From Holophagales bacterium UBA5704 (lineage in GTDB: Bacteria > Acidobacteriota > Thermoanaerobaculia > Multivoradales > UBA5704), in contig DIHE01000095.1 in assembly GCA_002420005.1 (NCBI GenBank), positions 51,990 to 57,561 on the forward strand: a DNA stretch of 5,572 bases, read 5' to 3'. The translations under genes were made by a program, and so were the position numbers. Shown one piece after another: positions 1 through 5,129 of this stretch (the first letter of the stretch is position 1; each line of letters starts with the position of its first letter). The notes below the pieces were generated by a model. That model saw nothing but the letters and a program-made list of their open reading frames with translations. It was not told where the DNA came from and made no database searches.

Positions 1-555
1 CGAGATCGGCTCGCCCCGCCGGTACTCCGCCGCCGGCGCGAGCGAGAAGTCCAGGATCTTCAAGGAATGCCCCGTGCTGAATCCGGCGCTCACGTGCCCC
101 GAGACCACCACGAGGTCTCCCTCCTTCTCGAAGTGCTCGATGTCGTCGATGTCCAGATAGATCGCCGGCACCCCCACCTCACGGGCCATCCCGACGAACA
201 GGCTGGTGAAGGCGAGACAGTTGGCACGGCGGGTCTGGAAAACCTCGATCGCCGTACCGGTGGCGCGCGCTTCGTATTCGATGCGCAGGCGGGCGGGGTC
301 GAGCAGCGCAGCGAGAAGGCGGTCCAGCCGCGCCTCGACCGGCGTGCCGGGAGGAACCTGCTCATGCGCCCAGGCGCGCATTTCGTCGGTGAGGGCGAAA
401 GGATTCACCACCGTGGCCGGATCGAGGCCCCGGGCGCGCAGCTCGCGATCCAGGTTCAGAACGATCGGCCCCCGGGAGGCCGTGGCACAACCGGCGATCC
501 AGAAAACCCCACCGAGCGCGAGGAGAGGCAGCGCGGTGGATTTCCACTCCCGCAT
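1..555 (-). CDS. Transglutaminase-like lipoprotein, C-terminus cut by window edge
   Basis: The frame reads from ATG at 555 through 185 codons to the left edge without a stop, so the C-terminus lies outside. Residues 1-23 form a short lipoprotein signal: a hydrophobic stretch ending in the lipobox IAGC, with Cys23 as the likely lipidated residue. This predicts a periplasmic protein anchored in a membrane. Residues 109-136 (RRANCLAFTSLFVGMAREVG and the following VPAIYLDI) match the core of the transglutaminase-like / papain-like fold, where Cys113 would be the nucleophile. His154 (SGHV) and Asp169 (ILDFS) are at suitable spacing to complete a Cys-His-Asp triad. Proteins of this type often continue into TPR repeats, but that part is not visible. 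The start is supported by GAGG overlapping the upstream TGA, 8 nt before the ATG. The gene lies 10 bp after the DUF4126 gene, so the two are probably co-transcribed. The substrate is unknown; it may be a protease or an amidase rather than a cross-linking enzyme. Confidence 0.82.
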   Translation of the reverse strand, partial: MREWKSTALPLLALGGVFWIAGCATASRGPIVLNLDRELRARGLDPATVVNPFALTDEMRAWAHEQVPPGTPVEARLDRLLAALLDPARLRIEYEARATGTAIEVFQTRRANCLAFTSLFVGMAREVGVPAIYLDIDDIEHFEKEGDLVVVSGHVSAGFSTGHSLKILDFSLAPAAEYRRGEPIS

Positions 556-565
556 CGCGGCCGCC

Positions 566-1132
566 TCAGGCGCTGGCGGTTCGCCGGAAGAGCAGCCGCC
601 GGGCCGCGAAGAAGAGCAAGCTGACGACGACGACAAAGGCCAGGACCGGCAGCGTGATGGCGAGCACCGCCAGCAGGGCGGACCCTCCGGCCTCGATCGT
701 CGCCACCACGGGATTGCCCAGGCCGCCGGTGGTGAACGACGAGATCTGCCGCGCCGTCGCGGTGAAGCCCTGGAACATGGCAGTGGTGCCCCCACCGGCC
801 AGAATGGCCAGCGTCCATTTGAGGAACGGGCTGACGTCGGTGAAGGCCGAGGCGGAAACCAGGATGCCGGCGATGATCGCGGTCGGCGTGGCCACCGCGT
901 CGAGCAGGTTGTCGACCCAGGGGATGTAGTAGCCGGCGATCTCCAGGAGCGTCGCCGCTCCGAAGGCGATGAGCGCCGCATCCGAGCCGATCCAGGCGAA
1001 GCCGTCGCCGAGCACAAGGTGGCCGACCTCCGACCGGGAAGCCAGGCTCATCACGAGCAGGGGGACGAAGACCCGGAACCCGCAGGCCGCGCTCAGCCCG
1101 AGGCCGATCAGGATGCTCAACACCATCTCCAT
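566..1132 (-). CDS. DUF4126 family inner-membrane protein
   Basis: This is a 188-aa, very hydrophobic protein of unknown function. Predicted membrane segments lie near residues 3-30, 50-70, 83-98, 103-122 and 150-176. The C-terminus is basic (ARRLLFRRT) and probably cytoplasmic. Features recalling the DUF4126 family are the N-terminal LGLSAACGFRVFVPLL, the glycine-rich LAGGGTTAMFQ at 111-121, and TTGGLGNPVVATIE at 134-147. I chose the ATG at 1132 rather than the in-frame ATG at 1150 because a strong Shine-Dalgarno sequence (AAAGGAG, 1139-1145) lies 6 nt before it; the upstream ATG would place this signal inside the coding region. The gene precedes the transglutaminase-like lipoprotein by 10 bp, likely in one operon. 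The family assignment comes from recognition of sequence pattern; no biochemical role is inferred. Confidence 0.83.
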   Translation of the reverse strand: MEMVLSILIGLGLSAACGFRVFVPLLVMSLASRSEVGHLVLGDGFAWIGSDAALIAFGAATLLEIAGYYIPWVDNLLDAVATPTAIIAGILVSASAFTDVSPFLKWTLAILAGGGTTAMFQGFTATARQISSFTTGGLGNPVVATIEAGGSALLAVLAITLPVLAFVVVVSLLFFAARRLLFRRTASA

Positions 1133-1207
1133 CGCCGGCTCCTTTCCCACCCCGGTTCGACCACGGGGCGACGGCTTATGGTATCACCCACACCCCCCAG
1201 AGCCGCG

Positions 1208-1237
1208 ATTCGTCCTCAGCTGGTCACCGGGCGTCAA
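1208..1237 (-). promoter_or_regulatory. Weak candidate promoter for the DUF4126-lipoprotein operon
   Basis: On the minus strand TTGACG (1232-1237) is a good -35 match. At 18 bp spacing the best -10 is ACGAAT (1208-1213), which is poor. It would give a leader of roughly 70 nt before the ATG at 1132. It faces away from the tRNA promoter. An alternative -10, TACCAT, lies nearer the gene but has no matching -35. Confidence 0.22.
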
Positions 1238-1256
1238 ATCCGGACGCATCGACCGA

Positions 1257-1285
1257 TTGCGCGCCGGATCAACTTGCCCTACAAT
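1257..1285 (+). promoter_or_regulatory. Candidate sigma70-type promoter of tRNA-Thr
   Basis: The -10 hexamer TACAAT (1280-1285) matches five of six consensus bases. The -35 is TTGCGC (1257-1262), with only the TTG conserved, and the spacer is exactly 17 bp. Transcription would begin near 1292, leaving a leader of about 13 nt before the mature tRNA at 1305. The short leader and position fit a stable-RNA promoter. Confidence 0.55.
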
Positions 1286-1304
1286 CTCGCTCCGCCTCAA
1301 GAGG

Positions 1305-1379
1305 GCCGACGTAGCTCAGCGGTAGAGCAGCTGATTCGTAATCAGCAGGTCACCGGTTCAATCCCGGTCGTCGGCTCCA
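1305..1379 (+). tRNA. trnT: tRNA-Thr, anticodon CGT
   Basis: The full cloverleaf can be folded by hand. The acceptor stem GCCGACG (1305-1311) pairs perfectly with CGTCGGC (1369-1375). The D arm is GCTC/GAGC around AGCGGTA. The anticodon stem GCTGA/TCAGC encloses the loop TTCGTAA with anticodon CGT at 1337-1339, which reads the threonine codon ACG. The variable loop is AGGTC, and the T arm is ACCGG-TTCAATC-CCGGT. The discriminator base is T1376 and the CCA end (1377-1379) is encoded. No mismatches or insertions are seen, so the gene should be functional. Its 3' end borders the putative integrated element. Confidence 0.97.
1337..1379 (+). other. Probable chromosomal attachment site (tRNA 3' half)
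   Basis: The 3' half of the tRNA-Thr gene, from the anticodon loop to CCA, is where many tyrosine-recombinase elements integrate, regenerating the tRNA. Here the tRNA is intact, and immediately beyond its 3' end the content changes from host-like genes to a replication/excision operon. The second att copy would be a direct repeat of part of this stretch at the other end of the element. I found no such repeat inside the window. The exact core therefore cannot be set, and the site is inferred from context only. Confidence 0.4.
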
Positions 1380-1449
1380 TCCTAACTTCTTCTCCTATCA
1401 CGACTTATAGTTCTGGGCCGGATGGCTGGCGGGGGCCTTGCTCTCGGTG

Positions 1450-1466
1450 GCGTAAGCCGTGCGTAA
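1450..1466 (+). repeat. Direct repeat GCGTAA with 11-bp period
   Basis: GCGTAA occurs at 1450-1455 and again at 1461-1466, so the two copies lie on the same face of the helix. They sit about 70-85 bp inside the element from the tRNA end. Such phased short repeats are typical of binding sites for Xis-like proteins or recombinase arm domains. With only two 6-bp copies, chance is possible. Confidence 0.35.
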
Positions 1467-1506
1467 CCCGGTGGGGCGGTTTGGCTGGGGTGGCGACGGG
1501 GGTTCT

Positions 1507-1538
1507 GGGTGGATTCGGGGCGACGGCGGGTGGATTCG
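1507..1538 (+). repeat. Direct repeat GGGTGGATTCG with 21-bp period
   Basis: An 11-bp sequence, GGGTGGATTCG, is repeated exactly at 1507-1517 and 1528-1538. The 21-bp offset is two helical turns. It lies in the G-rich stretch between the xis-like gene and the tRNA. It may be a protein-binding site at the element end. Low sequence complexity makes some repetition expected. Confidence 0.5.
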
Positions 1539-1564
1539 AGGGGGACCGGGGCTGGTGGGGATGG

Positions 1565-1590
1565 GCGGGCCGGGGGGTGCCTCGGCCCGC
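1565..1590 (-). terminator. GC-rich hairpin after the xis-like gene, possible terminator
   Basis: GCGGGCCG (1565-1572) and CGGCCCGC (1583-1590) form a perfect 8-bp inverted repeat around a 10-nt loop. On the minus strand it begins 11 nt after the stop of the xis-like gene, the last gene of the operon, which is the right place for a terminator. No T-tract follows; the downstream bases are C-rich. It is therefore not a classical intrinsic terminator. It could protect the mRNA 3' end or act with Rho. Confidence 0.4.
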
Positions 1591-1601
1591 TGGGGGGACG
1601 C

Positions 1602-1820
1602 CTACTCTCCGGGGTCGGCGGTGCTTTTGCGGGTGCGGCTGTCGAGGTAGGCGTTGATGTCGCGCAGGCGGTAGATGACGCGGGCTCCGCTTTTCACGAA
1701 GCGGGGACCTTTCCCCTGGCAGCGCCACACCTCGAGGGTGCCCGGGGTCACGCCCAGCAGAGGGGCCGCGGTGCGGGTGTCGAAGATGGGCTCGATTCCG
1801 GTGACTTCAGGTTTGCTCAT
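1602..1820 (-). CDS. AlpA/excisionase-like HTH DNA-binding protein
   Basis: This 72-aa protein has the winged-helix HTH_17 (MerR-like, AlpA/Xis-type) pattern. Residues 14-33 (DTRTAAPLLGVTPGTLEVWR) form the helix-turn-helix. CQGKGPRFVKSGARVIYRL (34-52) is the wing with the typical GKGP and K.G.RV.Y motif, and RDINAYLDS is the closing helix. Proteins of this family serve as excisionases or as regulators of integrase genes, and are often found beside integrases. The ATG at 1820 has a clear GGAGG 6 nt upstream. The gene overlaps the end of the 155-aa recombinase-like gene by 14 bp, so it is translated from the same transcript, and it is the last gene before the attachment site. A directionality factor is the likeliest role; a transcriptional regulator is the alternative. 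Confidence 0.85.
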   Translation of the reverse strand: MSKPEVTGIEPIFDTRTAAPLLGVTPGTLEVWRCQGKGPRFVKSGARVIYRLRDINAYLDSRTRKSTADPGE

Positions 1821-2274
1821 GGGCCACCTCCGATGGGGTGTTGGGCTTGCGGGCTGGAGTCGGTCGGCGACGCGACGCCTTCTTCTTCCGGCGCGCGGGT
1901 TTGGTTGGGCGGGTACGGTAGCGCTTGAGGTATTGATAGACCGCCGCGGGAGTCAAGGAGCCTCTCGGCCCCCGGAAGAGGGGCTTGGGTTCGGCCCAGA
2001 GGCGACTTTCGGTCAGCCAGGCGAGAAGCCGGGCGCCAAGGTCGGCCGGCAGGGTGGCGGCCCAGGTGATGCCGCGGCGGTGGATCGCGAGCTGAACCTG
2101 GCACTCGTTCATCGTGATCGCCGTGGCCTGGAGGGCGACGATCTCGGTGACGCTCAGGCCTGCGGCGATAAGGGACAGTAGAGCTCCGGCGCGGAGACCC
2201 ACTGCCTTGCCTTTGCGCGCGCGGCCGGGATCGACGCGGAGGAGGAGCTGGTGGGCGTGCTGGAGTCCGAGCAT
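1807..2274 (-). CDS. Tyrosine-recombinase-like protein lacking catalytic residues (155 aa)
   Basis: I do not recognise a named family, but residues 26-119 read like the first half of a tyrosine-recombinase catalytic domain: ALLSLIAAGLSVTEIVAL resembles the box I helix (TGLRxSEL), a two-strand region follows (VQLAIHRR...WAATLPADL), then AWLTESRLW, a PLF motif at 98-100 and LTPAAVYQYLKR. The box I arginine position holds Ser41. After residue 119 there is only a basic, Pro-rich tail (TKPARRKKKASRRRP), with no HxLRH and no catalytic Tyr. About 47 of 94 residues match the neighbouring 268-aa protein by my hand count, so the two are paralogues. Translation likely starts at the ATG at 2274, with GGAG 8 nt upstream, in a TGATG junction. 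A DNA-binding, non-catalytic role is inferred; a decayed integrase or an unrelated helical fold remain possible. Confidence 0.75.
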   Translation of the reverse strand: MLGLQHAHQLLLRVDPGRARKGKAVGLRAGALLSLIAAGLSVTEIVALQATAITMNECQVQLAIHRRGITWAATLPADLGARLLAWLTESRLWAEPKPLFRGPRGSLTPAAVYQYLKRYRTRPTKPARRKKKASRRRPTPARKPNTPSEVAHEQT

Positions 2275-2324
2275 CAGAAAGACTCCGACCCCGACTCTGC
2301 CAGGTCGGCGCAGGTGGTTCGCAT
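2274..2324 (-). CDS. Possible 16-codon microcistron coupling two genes
   Basis: ATG at 2324 overlaps the TAA of the 268-aa gene (TAATG) and is preceded by AAGGA at 7 nt. It encodes MRTTCADLAESGSESF. Its TGA at 2276-2274 overlaps the ATG of the 155-aa gene (TGATG). The peptide is unlike anything I know. It may simply carry ribosomes across the 47-bp gap between the two paralogues rather than make a functional product. Two stop-start overlaps with a fitting ribosome-binding site are the only support. Confidence 0.28.
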   Translation of the reverse strand: MRTTCADLAESGSESF

Positions 2325-3130
2325 TACTCGGTCCTTTCGGGTCGGAGCAGGTTGAGGTGCTGGAGCCGGGCCCGGATGCGAGTCCGGCTCACGCGCAGGC
2401 GGCGCGCTATGCCGCTGACGGTTGGATGGCTGGACCAGGCTGCCTGGAGGGCTGTGTCGTCGATGGGACGCGGTTCCGGGCCTGACCGGTTGCGGGTGCT
2501 GCCGCCCCAGCGGGCGAGGCGCCGGGCGCGGGCTTCGTCGTCAACCTGGCCGACTGCCCGGAGGGCCTGGAGGCGCCGGTGGGCTGTCGGCGGCGAGACG
2601 CCGAGTCGGGCGGCGATGGCGCGCAGGGAGAGAGGACGACAGCCTCCACGCCCTTCCCAGAGGGCCAACAGCTCGCGAGGGTTCACGACGGCCGCGGGTG
2701 GCCCCGGACGTTTGCCCTCCCGGTGCGCCAAGCAGCGGCGGCGGCGGGGCGAGAGGTGGCGCGAGAGTTGGCGCGAGAGGCTCTTGCGGATGGCGGCGGG
2801 GGTGAGAGGCCCCCGGGTGTCGCTGAAGAGGTGCGCTTCTTCGCCCCAGAGCCGGCTCTCGGTGAGCCACGCCATCAACGGCGCGGCAAGCATCGGCGGC
2901 AGGGTGGCCGACCAGACGGCGGCACGCCGCTTGAGGGTGATCACGGTGCGACCCTCGACCAGGGTGAAGCCCGTCCCTCGGAGGGCGGCGATCTCCACCG
3001 AGGTCAGTCCCGCTGCGACCAGGGCGAGCAGGGCGCTCGTTCGCTTGCTGAGGGGCCGCCCTCTCCCCCACCGGGGAAGGCTACCGGCGCGGGAAAGGAG
3101 GGCCAGTGCTTCGGCCGAACGGGGGCTCAT
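2324..3130 (-). CDS. Recombinase-like domain fused to two helix-turn-helix motifs (268 aa)
   Basis: Residues 28-121 are paralogous to the 155-aa neighbour and resemble the N-terminal half of a tyrosine-recombinase catalytic domain (ALLALVAAGLTSVEIAALRG, then WSATLPPML, AWLTESRLW, LF at 101-102, and GPLTPAAIRKSL). Box I arginine is replaced by Thr43, and no HxLRH box or catalytic Tyr is found. The rest of the protein holds two HTH-like segments: LSLRAIAARLGVSPPTAHRR near 167-186, and TVSGIARRLRVSRTRIRARL near 237-256. Both have the A-x-x-L-x-V-S pattern of recognition-helix motifs. A basic linker rich in Arg and Pro (120-145) separates the domains. The ATG at 3130 overlaps the dnaB stop as ATGA and has GGAGG at 7 nt. 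The frame stays open upstream of this ATG, but there it only shadows dnaB. A DNA-binding architectural, regulatory or replication-accessory role is inferred, not known. Confidence 0.8.
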   Translation of the reverse strand: MSPRSAEALALLSRAGSLPRWGRGRPLSKRTSALLALVAAGLTSVEIAALRGTGFTLVEGRTVITLKRRAAVWSATLPPMLAAPLMAWLTESRLWGEEAHLFSDTRGPLTPAAIRKSLSRQLSRHLSPRRRRCLAHREGKRPGPPAAVVNPRELLALWEGRGGCRPLSLRAIAARLGVSPPTAHRRLQALRAVGQVDDEARARRLARWGGSTRNRSGPEPRPIDDTALQAAWSSHPTVSGIARRLRVSRTRIRARLQHLNLLRPERTE

Positions 3131-4479
3131 GTGAATGCCTCCGCGGTGGCCGAGGCCGGTGAGGGGTTGCGGAAGGAGGTGGTGCCGCCGGACCAGTGGA
3201 GGTCCAGGACTCCGGTCTGGCCGTGGCGGTGCTTCGCGACGTGGATCTCGGCCAGACCTCGCAGGGTCTCGTCGGTCGGGTTGTAGACCTCGGGACGATG
3301 CACGAAGGCGACCTGGTCGGCGTCCTGCTCGATCGCTCCGGATTCCGCCAGGTCGGCGAGCCTCGGGCGCGGATCGCTTCTCCGGGTCAGCTCTCGATTG
3401 AGCTGGGAGAGGAGGATCACCACCACGCCCAGCTCGCCGGCCAGCTCTTTCAGCTTGCGGGTGATCAAGGCGATCTCCAGGCGGCGCTGCTCCACCCTCA
3501 CTCCCGCGGTGACGAGCTGCAGGTAGTCGATCACCAGGACCGCCAGGTCGGGGTGCTCCGCCTTCAACCACCAGGCGCGGGCTTCGAGGTCGCGCAGGAC
3601 CAGGCCGGTGGTGTCGTCGAGGTACAGCGGCGCGGCGGACATGCGTCTCGTGGCGTTGTAGAGGTCTCTCCACTGGCGGTTGGAAAGATGCCCGATGCGC
3701 GCGTAATGGGAGGCGATGTCCGCCTCGGCGGTGACGAGCTTCAGGCCCAGCTCGTCGGCTCTCATTTCCAGGGAGAAGACGCCGACCGGCCGGCGCAGCT
3801 CGACGGCGACGTGGCGGGTGATGTCGAGCGCCAGCGAGGTCTTGCCCATTCCGGGCCGGCCGGCGATGACGTAGAGACCTCCGCGCAACAAGCCGGGGCC
3901 GAGGTCGTCCCAGGCGGGAAAGCCCGTGGTGAGGCCTTTGAGGGCTTCGGGGTGGCCATCCTCGATCGTGGCGAGCAGGCGGTCGAGGACGGCGCCGGCG
4001 GGCTCCCAATGGACGCGGGCGGCTCGTCCGAGCAGGTGGTCGGTGGTCCCCCGGAGGTCGGCGAGGATCTCGGTGACGGGCCGGGCTGTCGAGCCGGCTC
4101 CGAGGATGGTCTTGTGGGCTCCGGTGATCAGGTCTCGGCGGACGCTGCGCTCGCGGATGATCTCGGCGTACTCGTCGATCCGGCCGACGTCGGGCAGGTG
4201 GATGTCGAGGGCCGCGAGGTAGGAGACGCCGCCCACGTCGGCCAGTTGGCCGGCTTGTTCGAGGTGGGCCTGGAGGGTGAGAACGTCGGGTGTGGCTCCG
4301 GCGTCGGTGACGTCGAGGATGGCCTGGAAGAGGAGCCGGTGGCTCTCGCGGAACCAGTCGCGGGGCTCCAGGCGCGTTCTCACCTGGATCAGCTTCTTGG
4401 GCTCCAGCAGGAGGGCTCCGAGGACGGCGCGCTCGGCGTCGTCGCTGTGCGGGAGGAGCTTCGGGGTGGCCTTGGTCAT
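3127..4479 (-). CDS. dnaB: DnaB-type replicative DNA helicase
   Basis: This 450-aa protein has full DnaB length and both domains. The N-terminal helical domain runs from about 11 to 115 (DDAERAVLGALLLEP, then DWFRESHRLLFQAI). The RecA-like helicase domain begins near 182 (LTTGFPAWDDL). Seen motifs are Walker A GRPGMGKT (207-214), the catalytic glutamate E238 in FSLEM, Walker B VLVIDYLQL (314-322, D318), motif H4 SQLNREL (358-364) running into ESGAIEQDADQVAFVHR (379-395), and K416/R418/G420 of the KxRxG arginine-finger region. All key residues are present, so it should be an active 5'-3' hexameric helicase. Start: AGGAGG lies 7 nt before ATG 4479, which overlaps the loader gene as ATGA. Lying directly after a DnaC-type loader in the presumed element, it is probably the element's own helicase rather than the host copy. 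Confidence 0.97.
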   Translation of the reverse strand: MTKATPKLLPHSDDAERAVLGALLLEPKKLIQVRTRLEPRDWFRESHRLLFQAILDVTDAGATPDVLTLQAHLEQAGQLADVGGVSYLAALDIHLPDVGRIDEYAEIIRERSVRRDLITGAHKTILGAGSTARPVTEILADLRGTTDHLLGRAARVHWEPAGAVLDRLLATIEDGHPEALKGLTTGFPAWDDLGPGLLRGGLYVIAGRPGMGKTSLALDITRHVAVELRRPVGVFSLEMRADELGLKLVTAEADIASHYARIGHLSNRQWRDLYNATRRMSAAPLYLDDTTGLVLRDLEARAWWLKAEHPDLAVLVIDYLQLVTAGVRVEQRRLEIALITRKLKELAGELGVVVILLSQLNRELTRRSDPRPRLADLAESGAIEQDADQVAFVHRPEVYNPTDETLRGLAEIHVAKHRHGQTGVLDLHWSGGTTSFRNPSPASATAEAFT

Positions 4480-5129
4480 CCGAGCGCCTCCTGCAGGCGG
4501 ATGTCCTCTCCACCGGCCTCGATGCGAAGGCCGGAGAGCCAACGGGAGAGGAGCGGCGGCGGGGCCATGGTGGACGGCGCGGCGATCAGCTCGGGAAGGA
4601 GCTGGCTGGTGACGATGGTCGGCAGGCACTGCTCGTCGCGGGTGCGGGTGATCAGGACGAGCCGCTCGAGGTACCAGTCGGCGGCGGCGCCGGTCAATGG
4701 CTCGTCGAGCACCAGGAGCGGGGTGACGAGGAGGGGGACGATGACGTCCTCGGCGTTGGCGAAGTCGCGCTGGATGCGTCGCGACAGCTCGGGGCCGGAG
4801 ATCCAGTGCCCGCGGCGGCCGGTGCGCAGGTGCTCGGCGAGCAGGACGGTGGCGAGGCCGGTTTTGCCGGTGCCGGTGGGTCCCCAGATGGCGACCCACT
4901 GGGGCTCTCCGGCCCAATGCTCCAGCTCGGCGGGCCAGGGGCTCTGGAAGCGGGAGCACCAGCCTTCACGGGTGAGGTTGCGGTAGCGCGCGGGCACGCC
5001 GGCTCCGGCTTCGGTGAAGCGGGTTCGTGCGGCGTCGGCTTCGCGGCAGGTATGGCACAGGAGCACCGCGGGGAGGGCTCCGAAGGCGATCTGGTCTTCG
5101 CTGCAGCGGGTGCAGATCCATGGGGTCAT
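4476..5129 (-). CDS. DnaC/IstB-type AAA+ helicase loader with N-terminal Cys4 motif
   Basis: This 217-aa AAA+ ATPase is presumably the partner that loads the downstream DnaB-type helicase on DNA. It starts with a Cys4 zinc-finger-like module: C6-x2-C9 and C25-x2-C28. The ATPase core follows: Walker A GPTGTGKT (83-90), Walker B LLVLDEP (138-144, D142/E143), a sensor-1 TIVTSQ (171-176) where DnaC usually has TSN, and an arginine-finger candidate LLSRW (R196). A closing IRLQEAL resembles the basic end of the family. The lid region is short, as in phage and IstB-like loaders. The ATG at 5129 overlaps the upstream gene as ATGA, and a GAGG-type ribosome-binding site stands about 6 nt before it. IstB of insertion sequences is related, but the pairing with dnaB and the absence of an istA gene favour a replication loader. 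Confidence 0.92.
   Translation of the reverse strand: MTPWICTRCSEDQIAFGALPAVLLCHTCREADAARTRFTEAGAGVPARYRNLTREGWCSRFQSPWPAELEHWAGEPQWVAIWGPTGTGKTGLATVLLAEHLRTGRRGHWISGPELSRRIQRDFANAEDVIVPLLVTPLLVLDEPLTGAAADWYLERLVLITRTRDEQCLPTIVTSQLLPELIAAPSTMAPPPLLSRWLSGLRIEAGGEDIRLQEALG

Larger units (their letters stand above)
1380..1601. other. Non-coding junction between tRNA and xis-like gene
   Basis: I see no convincing gene in these 222 bp. Readable frames here are dominated by Pro and Arg or Gly on account of G-runs, and none has a plausible start with a Shine-Dalgarno sequence. The left 60 bp is of lower GC (pyrimidine-rich and AT-containing). From about 1468 the plus strand becomes strikingly G-rich. 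The stretch holds two direct-repeat pairs and a GC hairpin, listed separately. In an integrated element this is where recombinase arm sites, Xis sites and the end of the operon transcript would be expected. Confidence 0.5.

Noticed and set aside
1133..1150. Alternative start of the DUF4126 gene at 1150
   Set aside because: The Shine-Dalgarno AAAGGAG would lie inside the coding region; the ATG at 1132 is correctly spaced from it.
1405..1467. A minus-strand frame reading THGLRH (1447-1467), the box II signature of tyrosine recombinases, beside the tRNA
   Set aside because: The frame before it is Pro/Arg-rich from G-runs, has no start of its own after the xis-like gene, and stops 13 codons later with no catalytic Tyr. 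The same bases form the GCGTAA repeats, so a chance match or a very decayed remnant is more likely than a gene.
206..1657. Long plus-strand open frame of 483 codons
   Set aside because: It runs through the host genes and straight through the tRNA, has Arg/Gly-rich composition and no family resemblance. It is an antisense shadow in GC-rich DNA.
3131..4513. Upstream in-frame extension of the 268-aa protein to 729 aa
   Set aside because: It would overlap the whole of dnaB in another frame and is Arg/Pro-rich. The ATG at 3130 with GGAGG at 7 nt and ATGA overlap is a far better start.
3196..4986. Long plus-strand open frame of 596 codons opposite dnaB and the loader
   Set aside because: The opposite strand encodes unmistakable DnaB and DnaC-type motifs. 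This frame is Gly/Glu/Val-rich mirror sequence without motifs.
4476..5129. IstB of an IS21-type insertion sequence
   Set aside because: No istA transposase or terminal repeats are seen, and the gene is coupled by ATGA to a full dnaB.
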